Below, one piece after another: positions 36,452-48,100 of a DNA stretch of 64,000 bases. Every line of letters begins with the position of its first letter. Position 1 is the stretch's first letter. This stretch comes from Acanthaster planci (Eukaryota > Echinodermata > Asteroidea > Valvatida > Acanthasteridae), in assembly GCF_001949145.1 (NCBI RefSeq), contig NW_019091451.1:469806-533805 (forward strand). Reading direction: 5' to 3'. The translations under genes were made by a program, and so were the position numbers. The notes beneath the pieces were generated by a model. It did no database searches. It saw nothing but the letters and a program-made list of their open reading frames with translations, and was not told where the DNA came from.

Positions 36452-38669
36452 AACATTATAGTGTTGACATTTTGCTTACATTAATAAACATTTAGGCACG
36501 GGTAAAGTGTCGACTGTCTGATAGTTTAAACCATGGCCTTGGTACCGTACAATCACAGTGTGGTAATTAATCTTCTCACTAATGAGATGACCACTGATCA
36601 CGTGCTTTCGGCGATATACTTCAAATCATTGGTTATCTTGATCAATTTTTGATGAGCGAATAAAGTGTTGTGAGAATATTTTCAGCAATGAGGTAGAAAA
36701 AGAAAATTCGAATTGATAACTGCCGCTTGTGTAACGCATTGAGCGAGCTCGCGCGCCTAGCAGAAATTTACCCACAATGCTTTGCGTGTCTTTAGCTGTG
36801 ACCCCGTGTGACATATTTCCTTCACTAAAATTTGTGCAAGGCCGTCAGCCCTTCCCAATGCCATGTTCGGGCGTAGGGCGAAGAGCAAAACACGGCTTTA
36901 GAAGTACAGACGTCACAAAGCCTTGTGGGTAAGGCTGCAGCCTGATGTACAGTCTCGGGACAGGCCAAGGGTCCAACGGCAATAACAAAGTTTTTGCTCG
37001 GTCTAGGGTGAGGTCACTGCTCATATGCTGCTAGCCATAAAGACAGAGCGCACCGACATGGACGGATGATAGACTAACATTTCAGTCGTGCTTCAGACAT
37101 GTGTAGCTCGTGCGTGCGAATTTCACACTCGGCACTGGACCAACCGCAGGCCGAGAACAGCTCTTGGGTTCCTCGAACGGAGCGGTTCCACACGTGATAG
37201 GTTGATCTGAACCCCTGTAATGCAAACAAGTTCAAGCAGTAACAGTTTTAGAGTGACCGGATTGATGGTACTACGCTGGTAGAAGAATGTCCCGAAATTG
37301 ATCAATGGACTCGAAGCGCAGAATGACAAGTGTACAGCCCCAAACGGACTGATCCTAATTATAAATGTAAGGGCAGCAAAAGCAGCTTAGATAAAATGTT
37401 CTCGAGCACATTGAAATGTACAACCATTTTTATCGCTGATTATACCATGTAAATTCTCTTAGACCTGAGAAGTAATGTTGTTAAACTGTGGGCAAGTTCG
37501 ATCAGCGACAAATTGTCAACCAATGGTCGATTTTGACTGGTAACCTTTGTATGAAATATAGACCGGGCACCAGGCCAAATCGACAAGTGGTTTAATAAAA
37601 AATCCTCGCTTATCGAATTTTTCCTGTGTTTACGCGTGTGCTTTCTCCTGGTAGCCGTCCAACAAGAAGGCACACGTGTAAACAGATGAGTGACGTCATT
37701 ACGTGTATAGGACTTACGGAGGCACCAAATGCACCATTCTCCTGAGATTTTCTCATGGCATCATAGAGCAGAAATTAAATTTGCGCCCCCTTATGTAATT
37801 TATGTAATTACTATTACATAAACTCTAGCACAATTTATTACAAGAGCATTGTTGAAAAAACATGCACTCATAAACTTGTGCGAGACTTACAAATTGCCGG
37901 CGTTAAATTTTATTCAAGCAAGGTGAAACCTGAAAATACCCAAAGACCGGTTTATCTCAACTGATATTGATGGATGAAATTATTTCAGGCCTGTTTTGAC
38001 CAAAACTGGTTTATGTTAACTTCTGGGGGCGAAAATTGAGCTAAAATTTTAATCAAAATTCTAATCCTCAACATTACCGGTGGAAGGGGGAATCGGATTT
38101 TTCACCCTTCCTTGTGTTGAAATTTCACCCAGGCAAATATTTCAGCAATTTGAAATATGTACATGAGCACCTTAACATAGCGACCCCACTTCTGGTGGTC
38201 AGCCAGGAATCGAGTTGCCTCCTCCACAATGTTCCGACGATCGCGGCATCGGATAATGCCTCCCCGTCGCTTTTTAGACAGGTATGGATGTTTCGGAGTG
38301 CCCCGATCACGTCGGAGACCCAGTGGATGACGAAAAAACAGACAGTTTTGTCGAATTTCTCTCACCATTCCGGGTTGTCCCCCGCGTTCTGGGCGTCTCC
38401 CTTGCAGTAATGCACATTGACTGCCGAGTTTTTCTGAACAGCAACGTGGATCATCTCGTCCGAAACGTCTATACCTGTGGCGAACACGGTCGAAACAGCT
38501 TCTTGTAAAACGCTGAAGATTTCACCGCATAGGTATAGGCCTATTAGTAGCGGAGGGGGTCAGTCTGGTACAGTCTGACCTTTGGCCTAGAAATAGGAAA
38601 AGGTCACATGGATATGCATAAACATAATAATTATGATCATAAGGATATGAGTAGAAATGAAGTGTAGGG

Positions 38670-39530
38670 TACCCCGCTTGTGGCCTACAGGCGTCTTCGC
38701 AACCTACGGGACCTTATTGTTTGGGCAGAGGTGCCCCCTTTGAATACCCTTCCCCCCTCCCAGCAAGGCACGTTCAAGTGTGATTCTAACAGATGTGTTG
38801 TTTGCCCGAACCATGTCCTGGAATCAGATAGATTCTCTGGACACTCCTCCGGTACCACCCACTGGACTAAAGGCACTATCACTTGTAGCTCTTCTAATGT
38901 CCTATATCTTATCTCTTGAAGGGTGTGCAGTGTTCCCCTCCTTCCTCCATGGTCGGAGAGACTAAGAACACTCTCAAGAAGCGTTTCTATGGCCACAGAT
39001 CTACGGTCAACACCAAACGACTAGATACCCTTGTAGGCCACCACTTCAACCCTCCTAACCATTCTATGTCTGACATGATCTTACAAGGCATAGAATCACT
39101 TGAGTTCCGTAAAGATGCTGTTCGCTTCAACAGGGAAAAGCTTTGGATCAAATGCCTCCGCACCATACAACCCCATGGCCTGAACATCCAAGAGGGAAAC
39201 TACTAATTAACGCTCTTTTCTTTCCCTGTCTTTTGTCTGCAGATTATACCCCCTCCCACTTGGGATCCAGTTCCATCCATTTTATTTTTCTTTAATCTCT
39301 TCCCACCTTACATTCCATTGTTATTCAACCATGGCTTTCATGCAGTCCCCTTCATACTTTGCCCCTTTATCCAGCCTGCAGCTGTCTTGGCCTTTCCTTT
39401 TGTCCTCTTGCATTCATCCATACTTGGTTGATTCTCTGTGTGCTTCTTTGTCCTGTCCACTTGTCATTTTGCCTTTGAGAAAGATTCTGCTAGGATCGAA
39501 ACGTCAGGCCCTCCATATATTGTGATACAT
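38670..39530 (+). mobile_element. Penelope-like retroelement fragment (GIY-YIG endonuclease end)
   Basis: The 3' part of a Penelope-like element. The frame from 38680 encodes AYRRLRNLRDLIVWAE, then GTFKCDSNRCVVCPNH (Cys cluster) and GTITCSSSNVLYLIS, the usual lead-in to the GIY-YIG endonuclease domain. After a frame change near 38920 it continues with GETKNTLKKRFYGHRS, VGHHFNPPNHSMSDM and ends with LRTIQPHGLNIQEGNY at 39206. The reverse transcriptase part is absent, so the copy is 5'-truncated; the frameshift makes it dead. The following 300 bases to about 39530 end in GGATCGAAACGTCAGG, a sequence seen near the 3' ends of such elements. It lies in intron 1 of the methyltransferase, opposite strand. 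Confidence 0.8.
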
Positions 39531-39620
39531 GTACACGTAGCTATGATAGAGGACCTAAGTGCACACCTCACGTGGAGGCGATAGTACGAGATTCGGCGCG
39601 TGAAGCTACGGAGCTGTACC

Positions 39621-39896
39621 AGGGACGTGGTGAAAAAAATTCTCTCAGCATGTATATGAGCTAACTCATACGTGCGACTTGAATGCTGTACGTACGAGTA
39701 ATATCTTATTCGTACGACTTATGAATCATATCTTTTACGTACGAGATATAAGTCGTGCGTGCGAGATATAACTCGTACGCACGACATATCGTTCGTAAGA
39801 GATATAACTCGTAAGTACGGGTTACACACATACGAGATGTAAGTCGTACGTACGAGTTATATCAAGGAGGAGAGAATGTTTTTTCATCATGTCCCT
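39621..39896. repeat. Inverted-repeat element with CGTACG-rich palindromic interior
   Basis: Bounded by inverted repeats: left AGGGACGTGGTGAAAAAAAT then TCTCTC, right on the minus strand AGGGACATGATGAAAAAACA then TTCTCTC. Between them (39667-39866) lie repeated variants of CGTACGAGATATAAGTCGTA in both orientations, giving many short palindromes around CGTACG. No coding capacity. Likely a non-autonomous DNA transposon with a subrepeat core, in methyltransferase intron 1. Confidence 0.7.
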
Positions 39897-41689
39897 AATA
39901 CATCTTCGTATGAACCAACATGCATGAGTGCTTCATTCATTTTACACTACACATCGTGGTTCACGATGACGTCACTCTTCGGTACTCTTTATAGATCGAC
40001 GTTAGCAAAATGTCATCAACCTTGTCGGCGGGGCATCAAAGTTGGCATGTCTTGAAGAAGACAGTTTGTCCCTGCATAAAGCACCCACTTCACGTGTCTA
40101 CTTGTTTTGTATTCGTAAGATTAAAACATAACATCTTAATGAGGGACATTTCACCTTAGGGGCCTGCGCTTTACTATTTTTTTTTCACGTCAGTCACTAT
40201 TTGTTTATTTACGAAGGCATAATTGTACCTGTCACATTCCTGACTTTTTCCGCGATTGATGTAGTCTCTTCTCCCGTACCGCAACCCACGTCCAGGACTG
40301 CATCTTCAGGTCGGAATTTTAGTTTGTAAATGTGGTGCAGTATTACGGAGTGTTGGATGAACCGTGCATCCTTGCAGTAGTCGCTACTTGCCGAGAAATT
40401 CATTTCACTTCTTATTTTGCATCATTTCATCAGAACTAAAATATTAAGTGCTGCCTACACTGTAGCACTGTCTGCTAACACTGTCTGCTAAGTAATATTG
40501 AAATGTAGCAGCGGCACCGAAACCCAAAGGTTAAGCTATTGTGACATTTGACAATAACTCTCGTAGACGGACCTTTTTAAACTCAAAATGCAAATAGGCC
40601 TACACCACGCCAGTCATTGAGTAAATATCCCATGACGTGTAAAAATATGGTGTTCACGCCGCACACTATCAGGCATGCCAAACATTGCAAAATTCAGTAT
40701 TCTTAAATACGAGTTCACAATGTATACGCAATGTGTTAAAATCTTATGTGCGATGTCTAATGTATGTTCGATATTTTGCCGTGAAATGCCTAATGTTTGG
40801 GGTATAATTATACATGTACATGCATGTGCAACCTACATATTGTGCGGTGTGCGTGCACTAAGTCGTGTGTGATGCTAAAATATATGTGCTTCATTTTAAT
40901 TTTAAATGTGCAATGTTCTGTAACGAGATCATGTTTTCGCCCTACTCTCACCTGACGCCGGTTCCTTTTCCTTTGTTGAGTTCCATTCAGCTTACACGCC
41001 ATTCAGCTTACACATAACATTACTGCCTTGTCATGGCAGGAGAATTTTGAGATGCTGTGTGACTGCAAACATGCTGGTCAAACGTGACCAGTCCACTCTT
41101 GTTTAGCGCATTTTGAGCATTTTTGCATTTGTTGACGTAAACATGAGTGGACCGCTGTCATGGAGAGCTTTACATGAATTGCCATCAAGTTTCTCAGAGA
41201 CTCCCATTTGTTGAATTCAATTTGTTTGTATAGACCTGTAGAGTTGCTGCAGCTACGTACATAGTGTAAGAGAGTAACTATGATTGCCAGTACCCGAAGT
41301 ACCTATCTGTAAACTACCTGCAATAGAGCCTGAAAGTAAAAGGTCACTCAGCGAGCTTCCGGAACCCTCGAGCGGTCTGCCTATGGGGATTTTACATTGG
41401 GCCGTCCTATCACGTTCGATAATTTTTGGAAAAATAATTCCTTACTGAAACCACCCCATGAAACACTCATGTTGGAATTTTACCTTTGTCTTTCTTAAGT
41501 AATATTTTGGAAAAGTCACCTGGAGATGGGTAAAAAAGGAAGTTTATGAACGACCTTTCACGTCCGGCGACGTCGTACCTAGGTCTCCTTGTGCATGAAC
41601 GTCTGTTTTTACTCGCCGTGCTTTCTTGAAAACGAGATTGTACAACCTTGCAAAGATTTACCTACCTGCAGTAGAAGGGTTCCATATTC

Positions 41690-42070
41690 CGTTGAGTTGA
41701 CATCACGCAGTTGTCAGCAAATGTTAGATGAAATATTAGAATCTTTCGTAAAAGTAGAATGTTGCGTTATGTGTATTACCTTATAAATTATCTGAGTGTG
41801 TAAAATATTTTAATCTGTTTTCATTTCGGCTTTTACCCACAGACTACCATAAAGTTTCAAACGGGCAATGTCCATCTACGTACGAGACTGCTGCATTGCA
41901 TTGTTCTTCATGTATTTTAGATTTTCGGAAGTGATGGATCAGTTTTTGGCAGCATATTTCTCTTTTAGATCAAATAATTGTTCAGTTTCCATAAATTGAT
42001 ATACTAGCAAATATTTTTCAAAGCCCTTTTTCCAAGTTGGATTTTTTAAAAGAAACTGAGCGAAAAAATA
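41690..42070 (+). repeat. Dispersed repeat, copy A
   Basis: Shares a collinear series of blocks with 52810-53095: TTGTCAGCAAA, TTAGAATCTTTCG, ATTTTCGGAAGTGA, TTTTTGGCAG, TATTTCTCTTT, CAAAG(C/A)CCTTTTT. Spacing is similar in both, so this is one old repeat family in the same orientation. No ends or coding capacity are recognised. Confidence 0.6.
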
Positions 42071-44845
42071 TTACAAATTCTAAAATCTTTCCACGTTATT
42101 TTTACGCATCCAGGGGTCAACGTTCAGGCTCTATTGGGAGGAATCTATGCGATAAAGTTAACACTGTCAGATAACCATTCAAATATGACTGACTTTGCTC
42201 GATCTTTTACATAGCCATTCCCACAATGAACAAAGTTCAACTTAAGTTGTGCTGTTACTGACATGTTCCCTTTCCAGCTTAGTCTGATACTGGTTGTGAG
42301 AGCAATAAATAGGATCTTGATCAAAGATATCAGTATTGGAGCTACATCTTACAAGGGGTTCACTAGGAACATGTCATTATGTTAGTTCTGCAGGACTTAT
42401 GAAATCTTCCATAAGTTGCGTTTATCATATTAGAATACAATTTTTGGTACATTGGATGTACATTTGGTACATTTGGTACATTGTGTGAAACATTTAGATA
42501 ACAGATAACAACTCTTTTCTGCCTAAAATCAAGGGGAAATTTTAAATTTGGTCAACCAAAACTGGTTAGGATCCTCACATTTATGCAATGCACCCATTCC
42601 ACCCTGGGGGTGTTAAAACGTCGTATGAAAACATGAAACGTATTCTGCTACCCCTAAAATTCGAGTCTCTAAACTGAAAATATGGATCCATACTAAAGTT
42701 TATAAAACCATTTCAAAGTTAAATTTCGCCAGGAAAGACATGACTAATATTGGAAGGTGAATTGTAAGGTCATGTACATTAGTTAAAGTCATGATTCAGT
42801 TAGACATTCTATGCTGCTTTGGTGGTCTACTGCTATGGTGAGCTCACAATAAAAACATGCAGACCCTGCAGTACTTGTGTGCATTATGAGCCTTCATCCT
42901 TGCTTGCTTGTTCTCAGCCATAGAAAAGTAGTGGGAAGTTACAGATCTGCTGAGGTGAGGCATAACAATTATTACACAGCGTTGTAAAATATTAGGGGGT
43001 ACTCAGGAATGTGATACATTATTTTAGAAGACACAATCTATTTGTTGGCATCTGTATCATGTGAACTTGTATTTTAAATTCGGGGCACAGACAAAGAAAG
43101 GTGAATCCTGTTTCCATTTTACCTCCCATGATACTAGTGGACTGAAGAGTCACTGCATGTACTCACTGAAATTCTCAGGTCAGAATGTACTCAAAACACT
43201 TCCCTTTTCCTCACGGGGGGCAACAAATCTGGATGGATGGTCCAAGACAGACGTTTCTTTTGTTGAAAACCCATTTCGTATTGGCGGCAATAGTTCAAAA
43301 CATACACCCTTGTTTGGCATGTTCCTCTTCACGTAGTCTGTTGAAGTGAGAGTTGTTTTTGATTTAGGGTTTTAGTAGAAGTATTAGACCACATTATTTA
43401 GGGTTCGTATGACATTAATTTGATAACACTTCATGAATTAAGTCACGTTTGAATCACTTGTCTGTGGCTTGAATTTAACATGGTGAGAAGTAGATGCAGC
43501 CACAACCATCGACTCAAGTAGTTTAAAGTCACAGCCAAGTAATTGGGACTCAGCTTTATTCTCTGTTCTTATTCGTATTACCTTGTAGTCACAGCCAGCC
43601 GTAGACTTGTCAACACGACGCTTGTGAGGTTGCGAGGCCGAGGTAAAAACTCTGCGTCACTTTTGAGCTAATCTGCGCATGTGCAAGCAGCGCATGTTCA
43701 TGTGAACAGCAGTGCCGCAGAAAGTTTTTCCCTGTCGTTTCCGCGTGAAGTGCCAATGTGAATAGTTTTTGGGCACATCACTTTTGCAAAGGGAACAATC
43801 GACGGCCGTGCCGGTCGGTTGATTTTCGGTTAGGGGAGCTTAGGTATGTCCTGGCTTCGTGGAGTCACAGATATGAGTTTACAGTACACTGCCCTTTTGA
43901 AATAAAAATCATTTCCACTTGGTTGAGATGAATACTTTATTGTCTATTTTGAAGCACTCCAGGGATGACAACGTCTCAAAATTTCTAAGGCTTATAATGC
44001 TTATAATTTTCCCATCATGCACATTGTGTCAACCAGCATGCCAACGGAAGGTAATGTTTACTGTCCAAACACTGGATTGTTAACATCTAGTGATTTATAT
44101 GGCCAGCTAAAATGGGACTAGTTTCCTTATGCTGGTAACAATTTTGTTGAATTCATCTTAAAAAACATAATAAATGAGACAAATTGTCCCTCCATTTTTT
44201 CTGAAATACATGAACAAGAGGAATGATCGTGTAAGATCTGTGTAATTCAGTTTATGTTAGACGGCTATCCATGCGGAGTGGAGAAGTCAGTATTTCAAAT
44301 TGCATAAAAGGAACCTTTCTTCTTTTTTTGCCTTCTGTCTCTTCTGTTTCCAGTCTTCCGTAAAGACAAATGTAATCCAAACTTGGCATGTAGTTCTCAA
44401 TATTCATCTGAAGTCATTTGTCTATTTCCACTGCACAACTACTGCTTTAAAAAATATCAAAATTCAGCACCCTGCTGGTTTGATACCCTGGGCTAAACGT
44501 AACAAAGTGGTGACAGAATGTGCGGAGGCCTATGGCCAGAGGAGAGGATCGGCTCTTTAGGGTTATTTCGAATTAACCGCTGTCATTGCCAAACAATCCA
44601 TAAGGGCGGTCGAAGTTTGCTGAAATATCAACTTTGATTGGTTCCAGATATCGCCTCAAAATGGACATTTGCCCCACAACCGTAACTATCTTTATTAAGT
44701 AGTTAGAGTTTTACCATGTTTGTATTGACGGCCAGCGATCATTTGCCAGCCTTTCATGAGCAGAAAGAGAGACAGATCAATAGCGACAGCGGTGTCAGGC
44801 TTTTTCGTTGCTACGTGCCATTAATGATGAGTCAAATGCCAAAGG

Positions 44846-45010
44846 CTAACGTCACTAATTTCTTTTTCATGACAGCCACCGTTGTGTTAAACAATATATT
44901 AAACCTGGATTATGGGTGATCTATAAGTGAACTACAGAATTTTCAAATCCGGGTTTCATGTTTGGTTTAACACAATGGTAGCTTTCATGAAAGAAGAAAA
45001 GTTACCATAA
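44846..45010. mobile_element. MITE-like inverted repeat upstream of the oxidase
   Basis: Arms of about 65 bases: left AATTTCTTTTTCATGACAGC..CCGTTGTGTTAAAC and right on the minus strand TTTTCTTCTTTCATGAAAGC..CCATTGTGTTAAAC, both running into AACCxGGATT. The loop is about 25 bases. It ends 150 bases before the proposed first exon of the multicopper oxidase, so it may lie in that gene's promoter. Confidence 0.65.
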
Positions 45011-45160
45011 ATAAATAAAATCACAATGAGCCTACAGTACATTGCGAATCTGCAGACTTGAATAAGAGTTCACTTTTAAAAGTGTGCTTGAGGGTTCGTT
45101 CATCCATTGCAGTCATTTGCAGCAGTTGAAACAGCATTGCGCTGAGTTTTTTTCTCCACC

Positions 45161-48100
45161 ATGACGGGGTTTGTCACTGCAGTTGTCTTCTTAACAGGTA
45201 CCGTTTGTACATAAGTTTTTTTTTTTCAGTCTTCGGAAGTCAAAGGGAATTGGAATGGATGAATCCCCCAACCATCTGTAAGTTAAAGCGCTACGGTGGG
45301 TTTTTATACCTTCAGTCGGAACTGATATAAAATGTGCCGGTGGCGAGCGTGCAGAGCTTGGACACTTTCCCGAATCAGAGCACAAACCAATCAGCACAAG
45401 ATTTTCGAATTAGAAATGGGCAAAACACAAACGAGACAAGGCAAGAGTAAACTAGTTGGCCATGTTCATACATAGATGTCACCTGTCGATTGTAAACACT
45501 TCGTAGGGCCTGTTTGAGTTGCACAACTCTAATGTTTAGTTTAAATACGGTAGTCAAAAACCAACAATAAAAGAACAATGTAGGTGTTATGTGACAGTGT
45601 ATATATGGTCCTACCCTAGTTGAAAAGAGTTTTAATATCCAATATTTTTAACTTCAATAAAAAAAAACTCGCAAGTGAAGGTGGGATTAGCCATCGGCCA
45701 TGATTGCCATTCTGTCAATTCCTAAATTGTAAACACTCCACAAGGCCTGTTTGAGTCACCGGATGGACTCTCTTGAGTGATGTTGTTCTCCATACGGTTG
45801 CCTGTTTTGGGGCCACCCTTTTCGATTAAAATAAGACTGCCCAGTGCCCAAAGAAAAAAATAAAATAAACCTTCGTATGCACCAAAAAATCAGTTGCCAA
45901 TTAATAAAAGGGGGAAGGCTTTGAAGATATATAACAAATGCCTCTGAAATATGAAACTTGTGGTTTTTTTTTGTAGCAAGTAGAGTGCAAAACGACAAAG
46001 CTGAGCCACGCATTTTGCAGTAAATCAGAGAACGGCCAACGAGTCTGGCTTAAGGTTTTCAGCAGCACCCGAAAGTAGCGTACACAGCCAGGATCAAAAT
46101 AAATTATTTTTAAACGAATTAGAAGCGCTAACACATTGGGAATAGAACTGACACTGTTCTTGGTATAGGTATTGTTTTTAGGATGAAACAATGCACAGTC
46201 GTTTAGTGAGAATAAATTTCTCCCCCCGGAACACTGGAAAGATGTTGCATTAGTGTGACAGTTCAGCCTTGCAAAAGCATTAAGTTTCAGAAGCTTAGGT
46301 CGAATACCAACAGCTATTCCTCACATCAACTTGAGCAAAAGCAGATTAAATGCAGGGTGAAATGGATATATTCTGAAGATTACGCAGAAACTGACCTGCA
46401 TGCAACAGTCTCAAACTTAGGCTTAAGATTTTCCACTCCTCTTCACTGCAAAACAGTGTTCGGTTTGAACGCAAGCATTGTCGCTCATACCGCTTATTTG
46501 AATTACTCGTCACAGTCGTATCAGTGGTCACAGCACTGAGACCTGCTGACGATCACCCATGCTACCGACAGTGTGACTTCACCACTCCGATGATCTGCAC
46601 GTACAACTGGACGGTGAACTGGTATTATGCGCTTTCAAACCAGGTTGGTGGTTAACGAAATGTCACGGGTCATTTCAAAATTGTGGGGACTTTGGAGATT
46701 TGATACCTTTGCGTAATGTCTCTCGTCTTTTGGTTGACAAAATTTGGGGGTTTTGCTTTCTCATCTCAGGTGTTATGCTCAATGTTCTCGCAAATTTCAT
46801 CACGAGAATCAAAACTTATTTTCACCTCTCCTGAAAATGTTAAATGCATTCTTTTTCTTTTTCTTAGTTTGACCGATATTTCTGAAGATCCAATAACGAT
46901 CTATGAGCATTTGTTCAACGGATAATGATCTTGATTCATGCTGCCCAATTTGCTGGCGTGCTTGCTCCTTCAAAAGGGCAAATCTATACCTCATGGTTAG
47001 TGGTCACAACCATAGGCTTAAATCCGGAGTCATGGGGGATATATTCCCCCCCCCCACTTTCTGAGCGGGGGCCAGGCTATTGAATCTTCCTCCCCTACTT
47101 TTCCATAGTGAGAAAAAATTAAAGCAGACAGCTAAGAATGTTTTGGACTTCCCAACAAATAAAATGCCTTCAATATCACTCAGAAAAGAAGACCAATAAA
47201 AAAAACAGCCATAGGCCACATTAAAGATGGACATCTGTATCATGAACATCGCCCTCTACATTGTTTCGTAATGATGTCATTATAATATCATATTATTGGA
47301 AGGTTTTGTATCAAATCATTTTCTCGAGGCCTTGTCTAATGTGCTGTACACCATTTTCTTTCTTGAGTGTGGAAGGTGCCCAAACATCACAAGCGACTGT
47401 TCTAACGACCAGTGTTTCCCAGCTGATGGAGTTCAACGAGCCGTCAGCCTAATAAATCGAGTATTCCCAGCTCCAAGCGTTCAGGTGAGCCCGCGTCTAC
47501 GCTGTTTTGTCCACATAAGATTTTCTTCAGTTTGATAACACCCTTCCGCTTCTCAGACAAAAATCAAACTGTAGGCTTTAATCACAAAATCTATAGGTTG
47601 GCCTGTCATGCATCACAACAAACCGTCGTAATGTGTTCTCTGTCAGATCTGTAGCGGTGACGAGGTTGTCGTCAGCGTCACCAACAACTTGCAGAACAAC
47701 GAAGGGGTAACGATCCACTGGCACGGCATCTTCCAGAACGGCAGCCAGTTCATGGACGGTCTGCCCATGGTGACACAATGTCCCATCCCCTCCCCCGGCA
47801 ATTTCGAGTACCGCTTCACGCCTTACGAGCCCGGCACCCACTGGTTCCATTCCCACACCGGCCTGCAGCGCTCAGACGGGCTGATGGGTCCGTTCATCAT
47901 CAGGGAGAGCAGACGGACCGACCCTCATGGGGACTTGTACGATCTGGACGTGGCTGAGAATGTAATCTTTCTGAACGATTGGCATCATGACACCTCGGTC
48001 AGCGAGTTTGCGAAAAGTCAATGGGGCGGTGGTTCACGCGTAGATTCAATCCTGATTAACGGTAAATGTAGTTTTTTTTTTATTTTACCCATTTTACATT

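Larger units (their letters stand above)
36160..40403 (-). pseudogene. SAM-dependent methyltransferase, JHAMT-like (stop codon and frameshift)
   Basis: A class I SAM methyltransferase resembling juvenile hormone acid methyltransferase-like enzymes, which methylate small carboxylic acids; substrate unknown. Four minus-strand exons: 40403-40229, 38474-38171, 37214-37079, 36326-36160, about 260 residues. Motif I, VLDVGCGTG, is at residues 36-44; GIDVSDEMIHVA follows across intron 1. Next come FDKTVCFFVIHWVSD, RNIVEEATRFLADHQKWGRY, TQELFSACGWSSAECE and a C-terminal LDDLWKWALAHF...IVIHARK. Two lesions lie in exon 2: an in-frame TGA (plus-strand 38362-38364) after NPEW, and loss of one base in a G run (38262-38265) after LKSDG. 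All other splice phases agree. Either this is a young pseudogene or the lesions are assembly errors in an active gene. Intron 1 holds a Penelope fragment and a palindromic element. Confidence 0.83.
40404..45160. other. Intergenic region without recognised genes
   Basis: No exon supported. AT-rich DNA with small tandem motifs (TTTGGTACAT near 42450-42480), one copy of a dispersed repeat at about 41690-42070 (second copy 52810-53095) and an inverted-repeat element at 44846-45010 just upstream of the oxidase gene. The upstream sequences of both the methyltransferase (left end) and the oxidase (right end) are included. Confidence 0.45.

Noticed and set aside
38362-38364. Splice donor explaining the TGA in the methyltransferase (GAATG|GTGAGA)
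   Set aside because: The sequence looks like a donor, but conserved coding sequence (EKFDKTVCFF...) continues straight after it in the same frame.
47578-47856. Long minus-strand ORF over the oxidase
   Set aside because: It lies antisense to exon 4 of the multicopper oxidase, whose plus frame has copper-binding motifs; the ORF is a by-product of high GC.
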